Made by a program: the position numbers and the translations under genes. A stretch of 64,000 nt of DNA from Rhynchopus euleeides. Lineage: Eukaryota > Euglenozoa > Diplonemea > Diplonemida > Diplonemidae. The stretch spans positions 2,294,001-2,358,000 of the forward strand of contig OY723237.1 of the NCBI GenBank assembly GCA_963210315.1, written 5' to 3'. Of this stretch, positions 43,663-55,900 are shown piece by piece (position 1 is the stretch's first letter; every line of letters starts with the position of its first letter). A model generated the notes under the pieces. The model did not search any database. It saw nothing but the letters and a program-made list of their open reading frames with translations, and was not told the DNA's origin.

Positions 43663-44031
43663 TACCTGGGACCCCCCGTGTTTAAGTCCCCCCCCTGGAG
43701 GCGATTTTCGGCCGGGGGGGACTTAAACACGGGGGGGGGCGGACCTAAACACAGGGGGGGCTTAAACACGGGGGTGGCACAGTGGAGACCAAGAAGACCT
43801 CTTCCTCTGCTGTCGTAGGGGGGTAATTCCGGTCCGGATGGACTTTTGGCACCCCACTTTTCGACTCAGACAGCACCTGGAGGGCCTAGGGGCCACCTGA
43901 TGACCCTCCAGACCAGCCCACCCCCGTGTTTAGGTCCCCCTGTGTTTAAGTCCCCCCCCTGCCAGACCCCCAGGGGGGGACTTAAACACGGGGGTAAGGG
44001 GGGGGGACTTATACACGGGGGGTCCCAGGTA
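43663..44031. mobile_element. Foldback element built on CCCCCGTGTTTAAGTCCCCCC (369 bp)
   Basis: The ends TACCTGGGACCCCCCGTGT and ACACGGGGGGTCCCAGGTA are inverted repeats. The word GTGTTTAAGTCCCCC and its complement, with near variants, occur about eight times in both orientations. No coding sequence is present. Confidence 0.75.
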
Positions 44032-45893
44032 ACGAAAATTTTGGTGGAGTAAGATAAAACAGAATTAAAGAGAACGAATATGAACCTTCCCTGAGATCGG
44101 TAACAGGCACCACTTTAAAAAAAACTGTCACAAGCGGCAAAGTTGGGTTAACGGCTGAGAGCGACAACCGGCAGCTCTTTCGGCTCATCTCACTCACATG
44201 GTGCACCGCTTCAAACCAAACAGCACTCCAATCGACAGACACCTTTCTTTCCTCCCACCCCCAGTTCGGTTCGAATAATTTTCACATCACCTCCGTGGCA
44301 CAGCTGCCTTTCCCCTGGGAAACCCGGGATGTGCCCCCGGCTACCATGTGTAGAGGATTGGGGGGAGGGGTTGCAGAATTGGCGGCTGCCCCCCCCCCTC
44401 CCCCCCCCCCCCCTCGATCTCTCAACCCGGTATCAGTGCGAGCCGTAAAGAATTGATTCAAAGCAAGGTCGCTTGCCTGCACTTCAAGGCGAAGCCGTAG
44501 GCGATTTTTGAACTGTTTTATTCTGTGCGTTGCTCCGTTCCGAATCTTTCAACATATTGCCCTCTTCCTTTCTATGTAAATTTGTGATGTTGAGGCCGCC
44601 TCTGTACTGTGTATGGATGTGCCCTCCCGACGCCACTGTTCACGTCACGGTCGCCAGACCGTCTGTCGTTAAACCTAAATCAAGTGGGATCATCTACTCA
44701 ATGCCAAACTGCCGGGATGGTGCCTATTGTGTTGGGCTCGCTCATATTCCTACACATTTTGATCGAATGGCTCTATGAAAACATGAAGCCTGCCAAATCA
44801 TTTTGATGCGCAGTGCGGCCTTCGATGGGAAATGGGATTCGAATGAGCCTGGTAGCAATAGGTCATCAGCCTGATACTTTGACGCAGTTTTGGGCACAGA
44901 GCGAACAGCACCTTTTTATCTGGTGATGCCGGGGAAAAGTGCATCCCCGCCCACATCCAGACCCCAACAGAATGAAACTGTGCGCCGCAGTCCAGTCGTC
45001 CCGTACGTCAGGCTGGAGGCCGTCAAGCCCCAAAAAATTAAAGAAACGAAAGAAAATAAATAAACGGAAATAAACAGAAAGAAGCGAACACAAAGCGAGC
45101 GTGAACAAAAGGACAATGTACTATTGGTTGGTGTACGTACAAAAAAACAACTCTCGGCACCAGTCGAAAGAGCTAAAACTTCACCACTTCGTGGTATTCT
45201 TGATCGTCCGTCTACAATTCATGCACGGTACCTTTTCCAAAGGATGTACACTCATGTTGAATGAGCGGCAGAGGTGTCCGTGCAGGATGGAAACGGCCGA
45301 GTCTACAACAAGAATGTTCCAGCAATCGTGCTCCAGCTCTGAGAATGTTCAGGAAAAGGCCACTCTGGGAGGGAGGTCGCTCCACAGCCCAACAGGATTC
45401 AACCAGTTCAAAACAGTCGCCTGGCGGACTTCGTCAGGTGAAATAAGCGCCTGCATGGACCCACTTGACTCGACTTGAGTTGGAGCGGCGTTGGAGCGGC
45501 TGTACCCGTCAGAGCGAGGGCCGATCCATGCCAAAAAAAAAGAGGAAAAAGTGAGTGCAAACAAAATCATGACCGGACCAAAAAAAATCACAAACACAAC
45601 AGCAGATGCAGATAATGAGAACCCAGAGATGAAATGAAAAGAGGGGCGGTTGCTATGAGGTCGCTCAGAGGTTGCTTCGTGCGCGCTGCAAGTTTTGGTG
45701 CAAGTTTTGGCAGCCTGCCCCCCCACCCCACACCCCCACCCCACATCCCTGCTCCCCACCCGCGTGCCACACTTTTCAAAGTTTCCTGTGGGACAGCAGC
45801 AACTGACAACAAGGTTTCTAAGCATGCAGCGGGGGTGGCAGCTCGTGTGCCAGCTGCACCAACCCAACCACCACCACCAGGGGCCGTGCGGGG
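44032..45893. other. Intergenic DNA upstream of the RRM gene
   Basis: No gene is recognised. A long C run lies near 44388-44414. The last 200 bp are C-rich and probably contain the promoter and 5' untranslated region of the RRM gene, but no specific signal can be assigned. Confidence 0.4.
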
Positions 45894-47674
45894 ATGAACC
45901 CCCACCAGATGCCTGGCACGCCTGGGGCCCCTACTGGCCTGCCCCCCATGCCACCCATGCCCTACGCCCTGCCGCCGCTGATGCCTGCAGTGCAGTGCGG
46001 CTACATGGTGCCGCCTGTGCCTGGGTCGGTGCCTGGTGCAGGGCTCCCCAGCATGCCCGCCTTTGCCGGCCTCCCCCAGCTCCCTGCAGGGACGCTCCCG
46101 ACTGCTGCCGGCGGGCCGGCGTCAAACCCGATTCAGAGCGCGCAGTCGTCAATACCGCCGGACCAGCGCTCGAAGACGAGTATCTACGTGGGGAACCTCG
46201 CACCGCACACAACAAGCGAGGAGCTTTCCGCCCTCTTCGCACAGTATGGAAAGGTTGTGAATGCGAACGTCAGCGGTCCGGACGGTGGTACCCACAAGTA
46301 TGGCTTTGTGGACCTCGCCACAGCGGAAGAGCAGGCCAAGGTGTTGGTGCTCAACGGGCAGATGCTCAACGGGCGCGCCATGAAGGTCGGCCCAGCCAAG
46401 GGGCCTGGTGCCTCCGGCGGGGTGACCCTGAAGCCCCAGGAGGGGCCTCGGTCCTTCAGTGTGTATGTCGGCAACCTCGATGGGGCCACAAAGGTGGAGG
46501 AGCTGAAGGCCTTCTTCGGCCAGGTATGCTGAGGTTGGGGTCGGGGTTCTGCCCCGATTAAGTCAAGGAAGAAGAAAGGAGGCCTGTGGCCCTGTGTGCT
46601 GGCGTGGCGAAGAAGGGCTTGCTCTGGGGGAGGGTGGGGGTGTGGGGGGGTGGGTGTGATGACGTGTGTGTGTGTGTGCCATGTGTATGCTGTCGTGGTG
46701 TCCCCCCACCCCCGATGCCTCACTTGCACAGGTTGGTGTCGTCGCTGAGGCTGTTGTGTGCGGGCCGGAATCTAATCCAAACCGGTTTGGTATGTGCTGG
46801 TGTGGCTGTGCTGCTGTCCCTCGTGGAATATTGTAGGCCCGAAGGGGCAGTGCAGTTCGCGGCTTTGATGAGCTGTGGCTGCACTACTCCAACAATAATT
46901 CAAAGCAAAGCAAGCAGAAGTCGGAACGGTCATCGCATGTCGTGTTGCAACACACCGCGCGCACAGGTTTTGTCGACTACGTCAACGAGGAGGGCCAGCG
47001 TGCGGCACTCTCGCTGAACGGGAAGGAGTTCCTCGGGAAGGCACTGAAGGTCGGTATTGCCAAAGGCGGCGGTGCCGCGGCCTCTTCGCAGAAGCAGGAG
47101 GTATACACACACACACACACACAATAGGCCTGTCTCTGTGCACCTGCACACCCTGCCCCGACACGCACTACAGCCTGGGCACACGACGCAGGCGCTGTAT
47201 GCGCAGATGCTGCAGCTGCAGCAGCAGCAGTACCTGCAGAAGGTAGGCGGCAGTACATCGGCGGCACCGCGTGAGAGGAGACGAAAAGAGACGCGGGATG
47301 AATCGGAGTCCCTTGACCGGCGGCGGCGGAGGCGGCGGTCAACATCGTCAAGCGGATCAAGGCGGGGGCGGCGCAGCTCGAGAGACCGCAGTCGGCGCAG
47401 ACGCGCGTCAACATCACCGACGCAGCACAAGCGATCCTATCGTGAAGAGCGTGATCGTGACAGGGACCGTGATCGTGACAGAGACCGCGATCGTGATCGT
47501 GACCGTGACCGCGATCGCGATCGTGATCGTGATCGCGACAGAGGCCGGCGTGATGGTTGGGAAAACCGTGACTCACGCGATGCGCGTGATGCGCGCGAGG
47601 GTCGGGATGCCCGTGGCTCACGCGATGTACGGGATTCACGCGATTCGCGACCTCGACGCGACTCGCGTCGTTAG
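45894..47674 (+). CDS. Two-RRM, RS/RD-rich RNA-binding protein (SR-like splicing factor), four exons
   Basis: The exons 45894-46523, 46732-46789, 46967-47100 and 47174-47674 join in phase by GT-AG introns to about 440 aa. A Pro/Met-rich N-terminus (about 90 aa) is followed by RRM1, with RNP2 IYVGNL and RNP1 KYGFVDL. RRM2 has RNP2 VYVGNL at the end of exon 1 and RNP1 RFGFVDY across the exon 2/3 junction, which supports the splice model. A Q-rich linker (LQLQQQQYLQK) leads to a C-terminal tail of R/S blocks, about a dozen RD pairs and SRDARD repeats. This architecture fits nuclear SR-type pre-mRNA splicing or mRNA-binding factors. Exon 4 could start 18 bp later at 47192, also in phase. The ATG at 45894 gives a sensible start, but the frame is open upstream, so a further 5' exon is possible. 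Confidence 0.88.
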
Positions 47675-47883
47675 GCCGTGTGACTTGCCCCTTGGCGCTA
47701 ACCTAACGTGGTGTGCAGTACGTGTACTTTGCTGTCAGATGGCTGCACGCAGCGGGTGGCGGGCCTGTCGGCCCTGTTGTTTGTTAACTCCAAGCGACAC
47801 AGACACCGCGTCTTGCCAGCACCTGGCGGGCGGCTCTGCGGAGGCCCCAAGCCAGGACCTGAGAGTAGCATGTACCACGGAGG

Positions 47884-50800
47884 ATGGCAGGCAGTGTGTT
47901 TTGTCCTGATGATCGCCCCACGTCCACCACCCACCACCACTGCTGCTCAGGTGTGGCGATGTCACGGGCGGTTCGTCCGTTGGATGCCTTCAACATGCCA
48001 CCGAGTGGCGCGCAGGGGGGAGAGCGGGCCCCTGTGAGTGCGTCTCTGCCGACTGCAACAGCTGCTGCGCTTCTGCGTCCGTCGACAGCGCCAGTGTCGC
48101 GTGGCCCCACACCGATCCCCTTTGTGTCCAAGAGGCACCACACACTGGACGAGGCAGTGCCCCCAGCTGGTGTGGTGGGTGGGCAGGCACCGCGCCAGTC
48201 ACTGCCTGCAGTAGGTGCGAGTGCCCCGCCACCGCGGGGCAAGAGGCCTGTGCCGTTCTGCCCTGGGGGAGGTGCGGCAGGCCAGCGTGCTGAGGTGCCT
48301 GCCGTGCAGCAGGGCACAGGGGGGCCCCCAGTGGCTGCAGCAGCTCCATCAGGCAGCACGCGGGTGGCGCCCCTCTGCTTCAACCAGCAGGCTGCGCCAG
48401 GTGTCGGGCAGCAGCAACCCCAGGGGCAGCAGCACCGACAACATCAGCAAGACCGGCCGCAGACAGCACAGCCGCAGCCCCACCAGGACCCCTCTCGGTT
48501 CCAGCCACAGCGTCCGCAGTCATACGACGGCCGCCAGCAGCAGCAACCACAGCAGCAGCCCCAGCAAAACCAGCCACCGTACCAGCAGCAACATCAACAG
48601 CAACCGCCCCACAACCAAGCGCAGCAGCGCGAACCGTTGCGACCCCAGCCGTTCCAGCAGCAGCCACAGATGCACCCGCAACCACAGCAGCAGCCGTCCG
48701 GGCAAGGCGAACAGGCCCGTCACCACCAACAGCAGTTTCAATATCACCAGCCCCACCAGCAGCAGCTGCAGCCACAGCAACAACAACATCACCAACAGCC
48801 GCCGCAACCGCAACAACAACATCACCAACATCACCACCAACAGCAGCAGCCACACCAGCAGCATCCACAACAGCACCACCATCACCAGCAGCAGCAGCCC
48901 CACAAGCAGCCGCAACAACAACACCAACAACAGCAGCACCTACACCAGCATCCACAGCCACAACCGCAGCCCCAGCTGCGGCCCCAGCAGTTTCAGCCAC
49001 ACCAGCAACCCCAGATGCAGATGCAGTCGCATCAGCAGCAGCACCAGCATCAACAGCACCAGCAACATCACCAGCCACACCAGCAGCCCCAACTGCAGAT
49101 GCAGTCGCATCACCAGCATCATCAGCAGCACCAGCAACCGCAGCTACAGCAGCAACCGCAACCGCAGACGCACTCGCATCATTATCAGCACCACCAACAC
49201 CACCAACATCACCAGCACCACCAGCATCACCAGCCGCACCAGCCGCAGCATCAGCACCACCAGCAGCATCATCACCAACATCAACAGCAGCAGCAGCAGC
49301 CACACCAGCAACCGCAACCGCAGATGCACTCGCATCAGCACCACCAACATCACCAGCACCACCAGCCGCCACAGCAATTTCAATCGCACCAGCCGCAGCA
49401 AAGCCACCGCCCACAGGCGCCGGTGCCCTTTGGGCAGGACCAGCACCACCAGATGCACCGCCCTTACCCCGCCCAGCCCGGGGGGTCGGGATCGATGTAC
49501 AACTGCGTGGCGCAGATGCAGCAACACCAACAGCACCACTACATGCAGCCTGGGCGCCCCAGCTCCGGCACCATGCCCTCCCCCGACCAGGGGGGGCTCG
49601 GCGCTGCATACGACGAGGCGCACCACATGGGTGCCCCACGCCACGATGCGGACGCACGGCAGATGCCTTGGCAACGCCGCGACAATGTCAACAACGAGGG
49701 CGTGCAGTGCGACTGCGGCGTGGACGCCGCAAAGGACACGGCGAGGAACAGCAACAAGGGGAACAACGGGCGCCAGTACTACACCTGCGCCAAGAAGAGC
49801 TGCAGGTTCTACCAGTGGGCAGACCAGGTGCGGCGCAGGCCCGGCACACAAACGGCATTCTCCTCGAAGGCAGTTGCTTCGCACCGCGTCGGGGCGACTC
49901 GTGGAGAGCAGAGCCGCGGCAAGCAGCCCATCGACGTGCAGCTCATCGGATATGGCGAGGTCCTTGAGGGGGTTGGTGTCGCACCGGCGGCCTTGCAGGT
50001 CACCTTCCCCGACAGCGGGGTGGACGACGTGATCCAGGCGCTGAACGACGTGCAGGGGGTCACCCCGCTGTATGTGGACTCGGAGCAGGGCATCCGGGTC
50101 TACCGGGAGAGCGACTACCTCCCGCTGTGCAACGTCTTCAAGAGGTTCCCGCATGCCGACGTCGTGTTCCCCCCCACCAAGGTGTTCCAGCTGGTGACGC
50201 AGGAGATCGCGCGCCGCCGCCCCGCCATCGACTGGGACAACTGCCAGATCCCACAGGCCTTGGTTACCAAGCTGTACCCCTTCCAGAAGAAGGGTGTGGA
50301 GTACGCCGTCTCGCGCGGCGGGCGCTGCCTCATCGGAGACGAGATGGGCCTGGGTAAGACAATCCAGGCCATCGCCTTGATGTCGTTCTACAGGCTGGAG
50401 TGGCCTGCACTCGTCGTGGCACCCGCATCCATGAAGGACGAATGGGCTGCTGCGATCGTGAAAGACTTGACATACCTCTCAATGAGCCAGGTGCAGGTGA
50501 TGAAGGGGCAGAAAGACACCATCACTGGCAAGGTCGTCATAGTGTCCTACGACACAGCGAAGAATGCCGCAGACACCCTCTTGAAGAAGGATTTCAAGGT
50601 TGTGGTGCTGGATGAGGCGCACTACATCAAAAGCAACAAGAGCCAGCGGTACCAGGAGCTGAAGAAGCTGCTCTTCAATACGACCCGCCTTATCCTCCTC
50701 ACAGGGACACCCACGGTGAACCGCCCCGACGAGCTGTACAACCAGCTGGAGTGTCTCACGGCAGGGCGGGGGGGTGTGTTCAGCAACCGGGGGGAGTTCT

Positions 50801-52770
50801 CCGTCCGCTACTGCGACAGGAAGATGACGCATTTCGGCATCGACACGAAGGGGCACTCCAACCTGCAGGAGCTTCAGTATCTCGTCCGCCTGGTGTGCAT
50901 GATCCGGCGTGAGAAGGCGAATGAGCTGAGCGACTTGCCGGAGAAGCGCAGGCTGGAAGTGGAGGTCAGCATCACCGCCGGGGAGTCGCGCGAGATGGAG
51001 AAGTCTCTGTCGAAGCTGAACGACAGGTTCAAGCGGCTGGAGGATTTGGACCTCGATGACGGGGATGGGGCGCAGCCCGCACCCGACACGGGGAAGAAGG
51101 CGTCTATCAACAAGTCGCAGATTATGCCGCTGTACATTGCCACCTCGAAGGCCAAGGTCAAGCCTGCCTGCGAGTATATCCAGCGGCATTACTCCTCGGG
51201 TGAGAAGGTGCTGCTCTTCGCGCATCACAAAGAGATGCTGAATGCCCTGGAGACGTGTGTCCGCGGGATGTGCGACTCGCACAACCAAAAGACAGATCTC
51301 GTCACGCGCGAGGGGATGTGGGATCACATCCGCATCGATGGCGAGACTCCGATAGACCAGCGCAAGAGGCGTGCGGATCACTTCCAGGCAAACCCGTCGT
51401 GCAAATATGCTGTGCTGTCCATTGGGGCCTGCGGGGCGGGGCTTACGCTTCACAGCAGCTCCACCGTGGTGTTTGCAGAGCTGTGTTGGACACCGGGTCA
51501 ACTTCTCCAGGCTGAGGACCGTGTGCACCGCATCGGGCAGGCCAATGTGTGCAACATACATTACATCCTGGCGCGTGGGACGTGTGACGACTACCTGTGG
51601 CCCCTGCTGAAGAAGAAGATGTCCGTCGTGGGCGCAACCATCAACAACATGGAGGTGCACGACACGGCTGCAGAGTGGACGGGGAAGAAGATGGAGTTTG
51701 AGAGGCCCGGCCTCGCGCCCCCTGCTGGGACCCCGGCCTCCAAGGGTGGGGCGGGGCGGAGGGCGGGTGCCAAGAGCAGTGCGGGTGGTGGCACCACCCT
51801 GCGGCAGACCACGCTGCCCTGGGGTGTGAAGGGCCAGGGCGGTGCGGCAGGCGCGGTGGCACCGCCTTCGTTGGGCGAGGGGCAGCCGTCGCCGCAGCGC
51901 CAGCAGCACCCGCCGCCTCAGCAGCAGCAGCCGGTGGCGAAACCACAGGCCAGACCGCAGCCGTTTGTGCCATCCCGTGCGTCGGCAGCCAAGCCCACAC
52001 CCTTCGTGCCGAAGAGTGCCAGCAGTGCCGCCACCCTGCACGGTGGGGCAGCCACGCCAGGTATCTCTGCTGCTGCTGAGCTCATCAATGTGGACACCCC
52101 TGTGCGGTGGGCGGGGCAGCAGCAGCAGCCGGAGGGCGGTGATGGCGATGCGCGGTGTCTCAAACGCTCCCGCGACGATACGGACCGCACGCCCGGCGAT
52201 CCGACCCCTTCGCCGAAGCGGCCCGCGCAGGGGCAGGGCGATGCTGCACAGGCAGCGTCCCCTACACCCCCAGGGGGCAGCAGGGCAGCGCAGGAGGCCC
52301 CCTCCCCCCTCAGGGATCAGGAGGGTGGCGGCGTGCAGTACGCCGAAGGCTTCAACCCCTACCTGGTATGTCTGCTGCGAGATTGTGAGCAAAAAGGACT
52401 GCCAGGGTTCTTTGGGGGGTGACGATTCTTCCCGATTTTCCAGAAAAATAAAAAAAAAATCGGGGGAAAAAACGCTGAAAAAAGGCGAAAAAAGAGTATG
52501 GGGAGTTGGGTCCAGTTTAGCAAAGTTCGTGTATTTTTCGGGTGTTTTTTTGAATGGGACACCCGAAGAACCCGTTGATATGTGAATGACAAGGGAGGAA
52601 CACCCACCCGCAGGCAGCAGGAGCAGAGCCGGCGGATGATGGAGACGCTCCTGAAGAGCGTCAAGGGGTGGGCAGTGGTGCCACTGGTGGAGGGCAAGGG
52701 GGTACACGGGGCACACGATGTCGTGCGGCATCGCAAATGTCCGCGACCCCTGATCAGGGGTGTGTGTTGA
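47884..52770 (+). CDS. SNF2-family annealing-helicase-like protein (SMARCAL1/ZRANB3 type) with Gln/His tract and GRF zinc finger
   Basis: Exon 1 (47884-52365) ends in CTG|GTATGT. The likely last exon is 52621-52770, giving about 1543 aa. Residues about 175-515 are an extreme Gln/His/Pro-rich tract. A GRF-type zinc finger has CDCG (C609) and NGRQYYTCAKKSC. The SNF2 core has DEMGLGKT (about 819-826), DEAH (910-913), LTGTP, and motif VI AEDRVHRIGQ (about 1210-1219). The core resembles SMARCAL1/ZRANB3 proteins, which rewind RPA-coated DNA and remodel stalled forks in the nucleus. A conserved-looking RQTTLPW lies after the core and a low-complexity Pro/Ala tail follows. The start may instead be the ATG at 47959. 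An alternative acceptor at 52614 would give a different C-terminus, ending at 52949. GRF plus SNF2 in this context is an inference about genome maintenance. Confidence 0.92.
52366..52620 (+). other. Last intron of the helicase gene, carrying a dispersed-repeat fragment
   Basis: It starts GTATGT and ends GCAG before GAGCAGAGCC, with another AG 7 bp earlier. Inside, about 52480-52560 is the reverse complement of sequence at 34075-34150, sharing GGGGAGTTGGGTCCAGTTTAG. If the intron is not removed, the reading frame stops at 52422. Confidence 0.6.
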
Positions 52771-52968
52771 CGCTGCGCCAGTCAAGGGCCGCGTCAAACA
52801 CAAACCAATGCCAAGAACATTCCGTCCAACAACTTCTTATGCTGCAGGCGACAGTCCGGCAGGGAGACGGACGCACAGTGGTGTGGGTGGACGGCGCCCG
52901 AGGCAGGTGGTGGAGGAGGATGCGGGATACCCAGCGCACACAAAAGTGATGGGCAGATCCGCGACCTG
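52771..52968. other. Spacer between helicase gene and satellite
   Basis: This short stretch is probably the helicase 3' untranslated region. If the 52614 acceptor is used, it would be coding up to 52949. Confidence 0.4.
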
Positions 52969-55900
52969 CCCCAATGACATGGGGGAGATCCGGGTAGATC
53001 GGCCAAGAGCCCCAATGACATGGGGGAGATCGGGACAGATCAGCCAAGTGCTCCAATGATGTGGGGGAGATCGGGACAGATCAACCAAGTGCTCCAATGA
53101 TGTGGGGGAGATCGGGACAGATCAGCCAAGTGCTCCAATGACATGGGGGAGATCGGGACAGATCAACCAAGTGCCCCAATGACATGGGGAAGATCGGGAC
53201 AGATCAACCAAGTGCCCCAATGATATGGGGGAGATCGGGACAGATCAACCAAGTGCCCCAATGACATGGGGGAGATCGGGACAGATCAGCCAAGTGCTCC
53301 AATGACATGGGGGAGATCGGGACAGATCAACCAAGTGCCCCAATGACATGCGGGAGATCGGGACAGATCAACCAAGTGCCCCAATGACATGGGGGAGATC
53401 GGGACAGATCAGCCAAGTGCTCCAATGACATGGGGGAGATCGGGACAGATCAACCAAGTGCCCCAATGATGTGGGGGAGATCGGGACAGATCAACCAAGT
53501 GCCCCAATGACATGGGGGAGATCGGGACAGATCAACCAAGTGCTCCAATGATATGGGGGAGATCGGGACAGATCAACCAAGTGCCCCAATGACATGGGGG
53601 AGATCGGGACAGATCAACCAAGTGCTCCAATGATATGGGGGAGATCGGGACAGATCAACCAAGTGCCCCAATGACATGGGGGAGATCGGGACAGATCAGC
53701 CAAGTGCTCCAATGACATGGGGGAGATCGGGACAGATCAACCAAGTGCCCCAATGACATGCGGGAGATCGGGACAGATCAACCAAGTGCCCCAATGACAT
53801 GGGGGAGATCGGGACAGATCAGCCAAGTGCTCCAATGACATGGGGGAGATCGGGACAGATCAACCAAGTGCCCCAATGATGTGGGGGAGATCGGGACAGA
53901 TCAACCAAGTGCCCCAATGACATGGGGGAGATCGGGACAGATCAACCAAGTGCTCCAATGATATGGGGGAGATCGGGACAGATCAACCAAGTGCCCCAAT
54001 GACATGGGGGAGATCGGGACAGATCAGCCAAGTGCTCCAATGACATGGGGGAGATCGGGACAGATCAACCAAGTGCCCCAATGATGTGGGGGAGATCGGG
54101 ACAGATCAACCAAGTGCCCCAATGACATGGGGGAGATCGGGACAGATCAACCAAGTGCTCCAATGATATGGGGGAGATCGGGACAGATCAACCAAGTGCC
54201 CCAATGACATGGGGGAGATCGGGACAGATCAGCCAAGTGCTCCAATGACATGGGGGAGATCGGGACAGATCAACCAAGTGCCCCAATGACATGGGGGAGA
54301 TCGGGACAGATCAGCCAAGTGCCCCAATGACCTGGGGGAGATCGGGACAGATCAACCAAGTGCTCCAATGACCTGGGGGAGATCGGGACAGATCAACCAA
54401 GTGCCCCAATGACCTGGGGGAGATCGGGACAGATCAACCAAGTGCCCCAATGACCTGGGGGAGATCGGGACAGATCAACCAAGTGCTCCAATGACATGGG
54501 GGAGATCGGGACAGATCAACCAAGTGCCCCAATGACATGGGGGAGATCGGGACAGATCAACCAAGTGCCCCAATGACATGGGGGAGATCGGGACAGATCA
54601 ACCAAGTGCCCTAATGACATGGGGGAGATCGGGACAGATCAACCAAGTGCTCCAATGACATGGGGGAGATCGGGACAGATCAGCCAAGTGCTCCAATGAC
54701 ATGGGGGAGATCGGGACAGATCAACCAAGTGCCCCAATGACATGGGGGAGATCGGGACAGATCAGCCAAGTGCTCCAATGACATGGGGGAGATCGGGACA
54801 GATCAACCAAGTGCCCCAATGATGTGGGGGAGATCGGGACAGATCAACCAAGTGCCCCAATGACATGGGGGAGATCGGGACAGATCAACCAAGTGCTCCA
54901 ATGATATGGGGGAGATCGGGACAGATCAACCAAGTGCCCCAATGACATGGGGGAGATCGGGACAGATCAACCAAGTGCTCCAATGATATGGGGGAGATCG
55001 GGACAGATCAACCAAGTGCCCCAATGACATGGGGGAGATCGGGACAGATCAGCCAAGTGCTCCAATGACATGGGGGAGATCGGGACAGATCAACCAAGTG
55101 CCCCAATGACATGCGGGAGATCGGGACAGATCAACCAAGTGCCCCAATGACATGGGGGAGATCGGGACAGATCAGCCAAGTGCTCCAATGACATGGGGGA
55201 GATCGGGACAGATCAACCAAGTGCCCCAATGATGTGGGGGAGATCGGGACAGATCAACCAAGTGCCCCAATGACATGGGGGAGATCGGGACAGATCAACC
55301 AAGTGCTCCAATGATATGGGGGAGATCGGGACAGATCAACCAAGTGCCCCAATGACATGGGGGAGATCGGGACAGATCAGCCAAGTGCTCCAATGACATG
55401 GGGGAGATCGGGACAGATCAACCAAGTGCCCCAATGATGTGGGGGAGATCGGGACAGATCAACCAAGTGCCCCAATGACATGGGGGAGATCGGGACAGAT
55501 CAACCAAGTGCTCCAATGATATGGGGGAGATCGGGACAGATCAACCAAGTGCCCCAATGACATGGGGGAGATCGGGACAGATCAGCCAAGTGCTCCAATG
55601 ACATGGGGGAGATCGGGACAGATCAACCAAGTGCCCCAATGACATGGGGGAGATCGGGACAGATCAGCCAAGTGCCCCAATGACCTGGGGGAGATCGGGA
55701 CAGATCAACCAAGTGCTCCAATGACCTGGGGGAGATCGGGACAGATCAACCAAGTGCCCCAATGACCTGGGGGAGATCGGGACAGATCAACCAAGTGCCC
55801 CAATGACCTGGGGGAGATCGGGACAGATCAACCAAGTGCTCCAATGACATGGGGGAGATCGGGACAGATCAACCAAGTGCCCCAATGACATGGGGGAGAT

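Noticed and set aside
48380-49657. Minus-strand open frame made of Ala, Val and Gly repeats
   Set aside because: It is the antisense shadow of the Gln/His tract, with no domain or plausible start.
48215-50032. Long plus-strand open frame (about 600 codons, Ser/Thr/Asn-rich) overlapping the helicase
   Set aside because: It is the frame-shifted reading of the CAG/CAC repeat tract. The in-frame alternative contains the GRF finger and SNF2 motifs.
50479-52803. Minus-strand open frame of about 770 codons opposite the SNF2 core
   Set aside because: It lies fully antisense to conserved helicase motifs, and its composition is typical of a GC-rich shadow frame.
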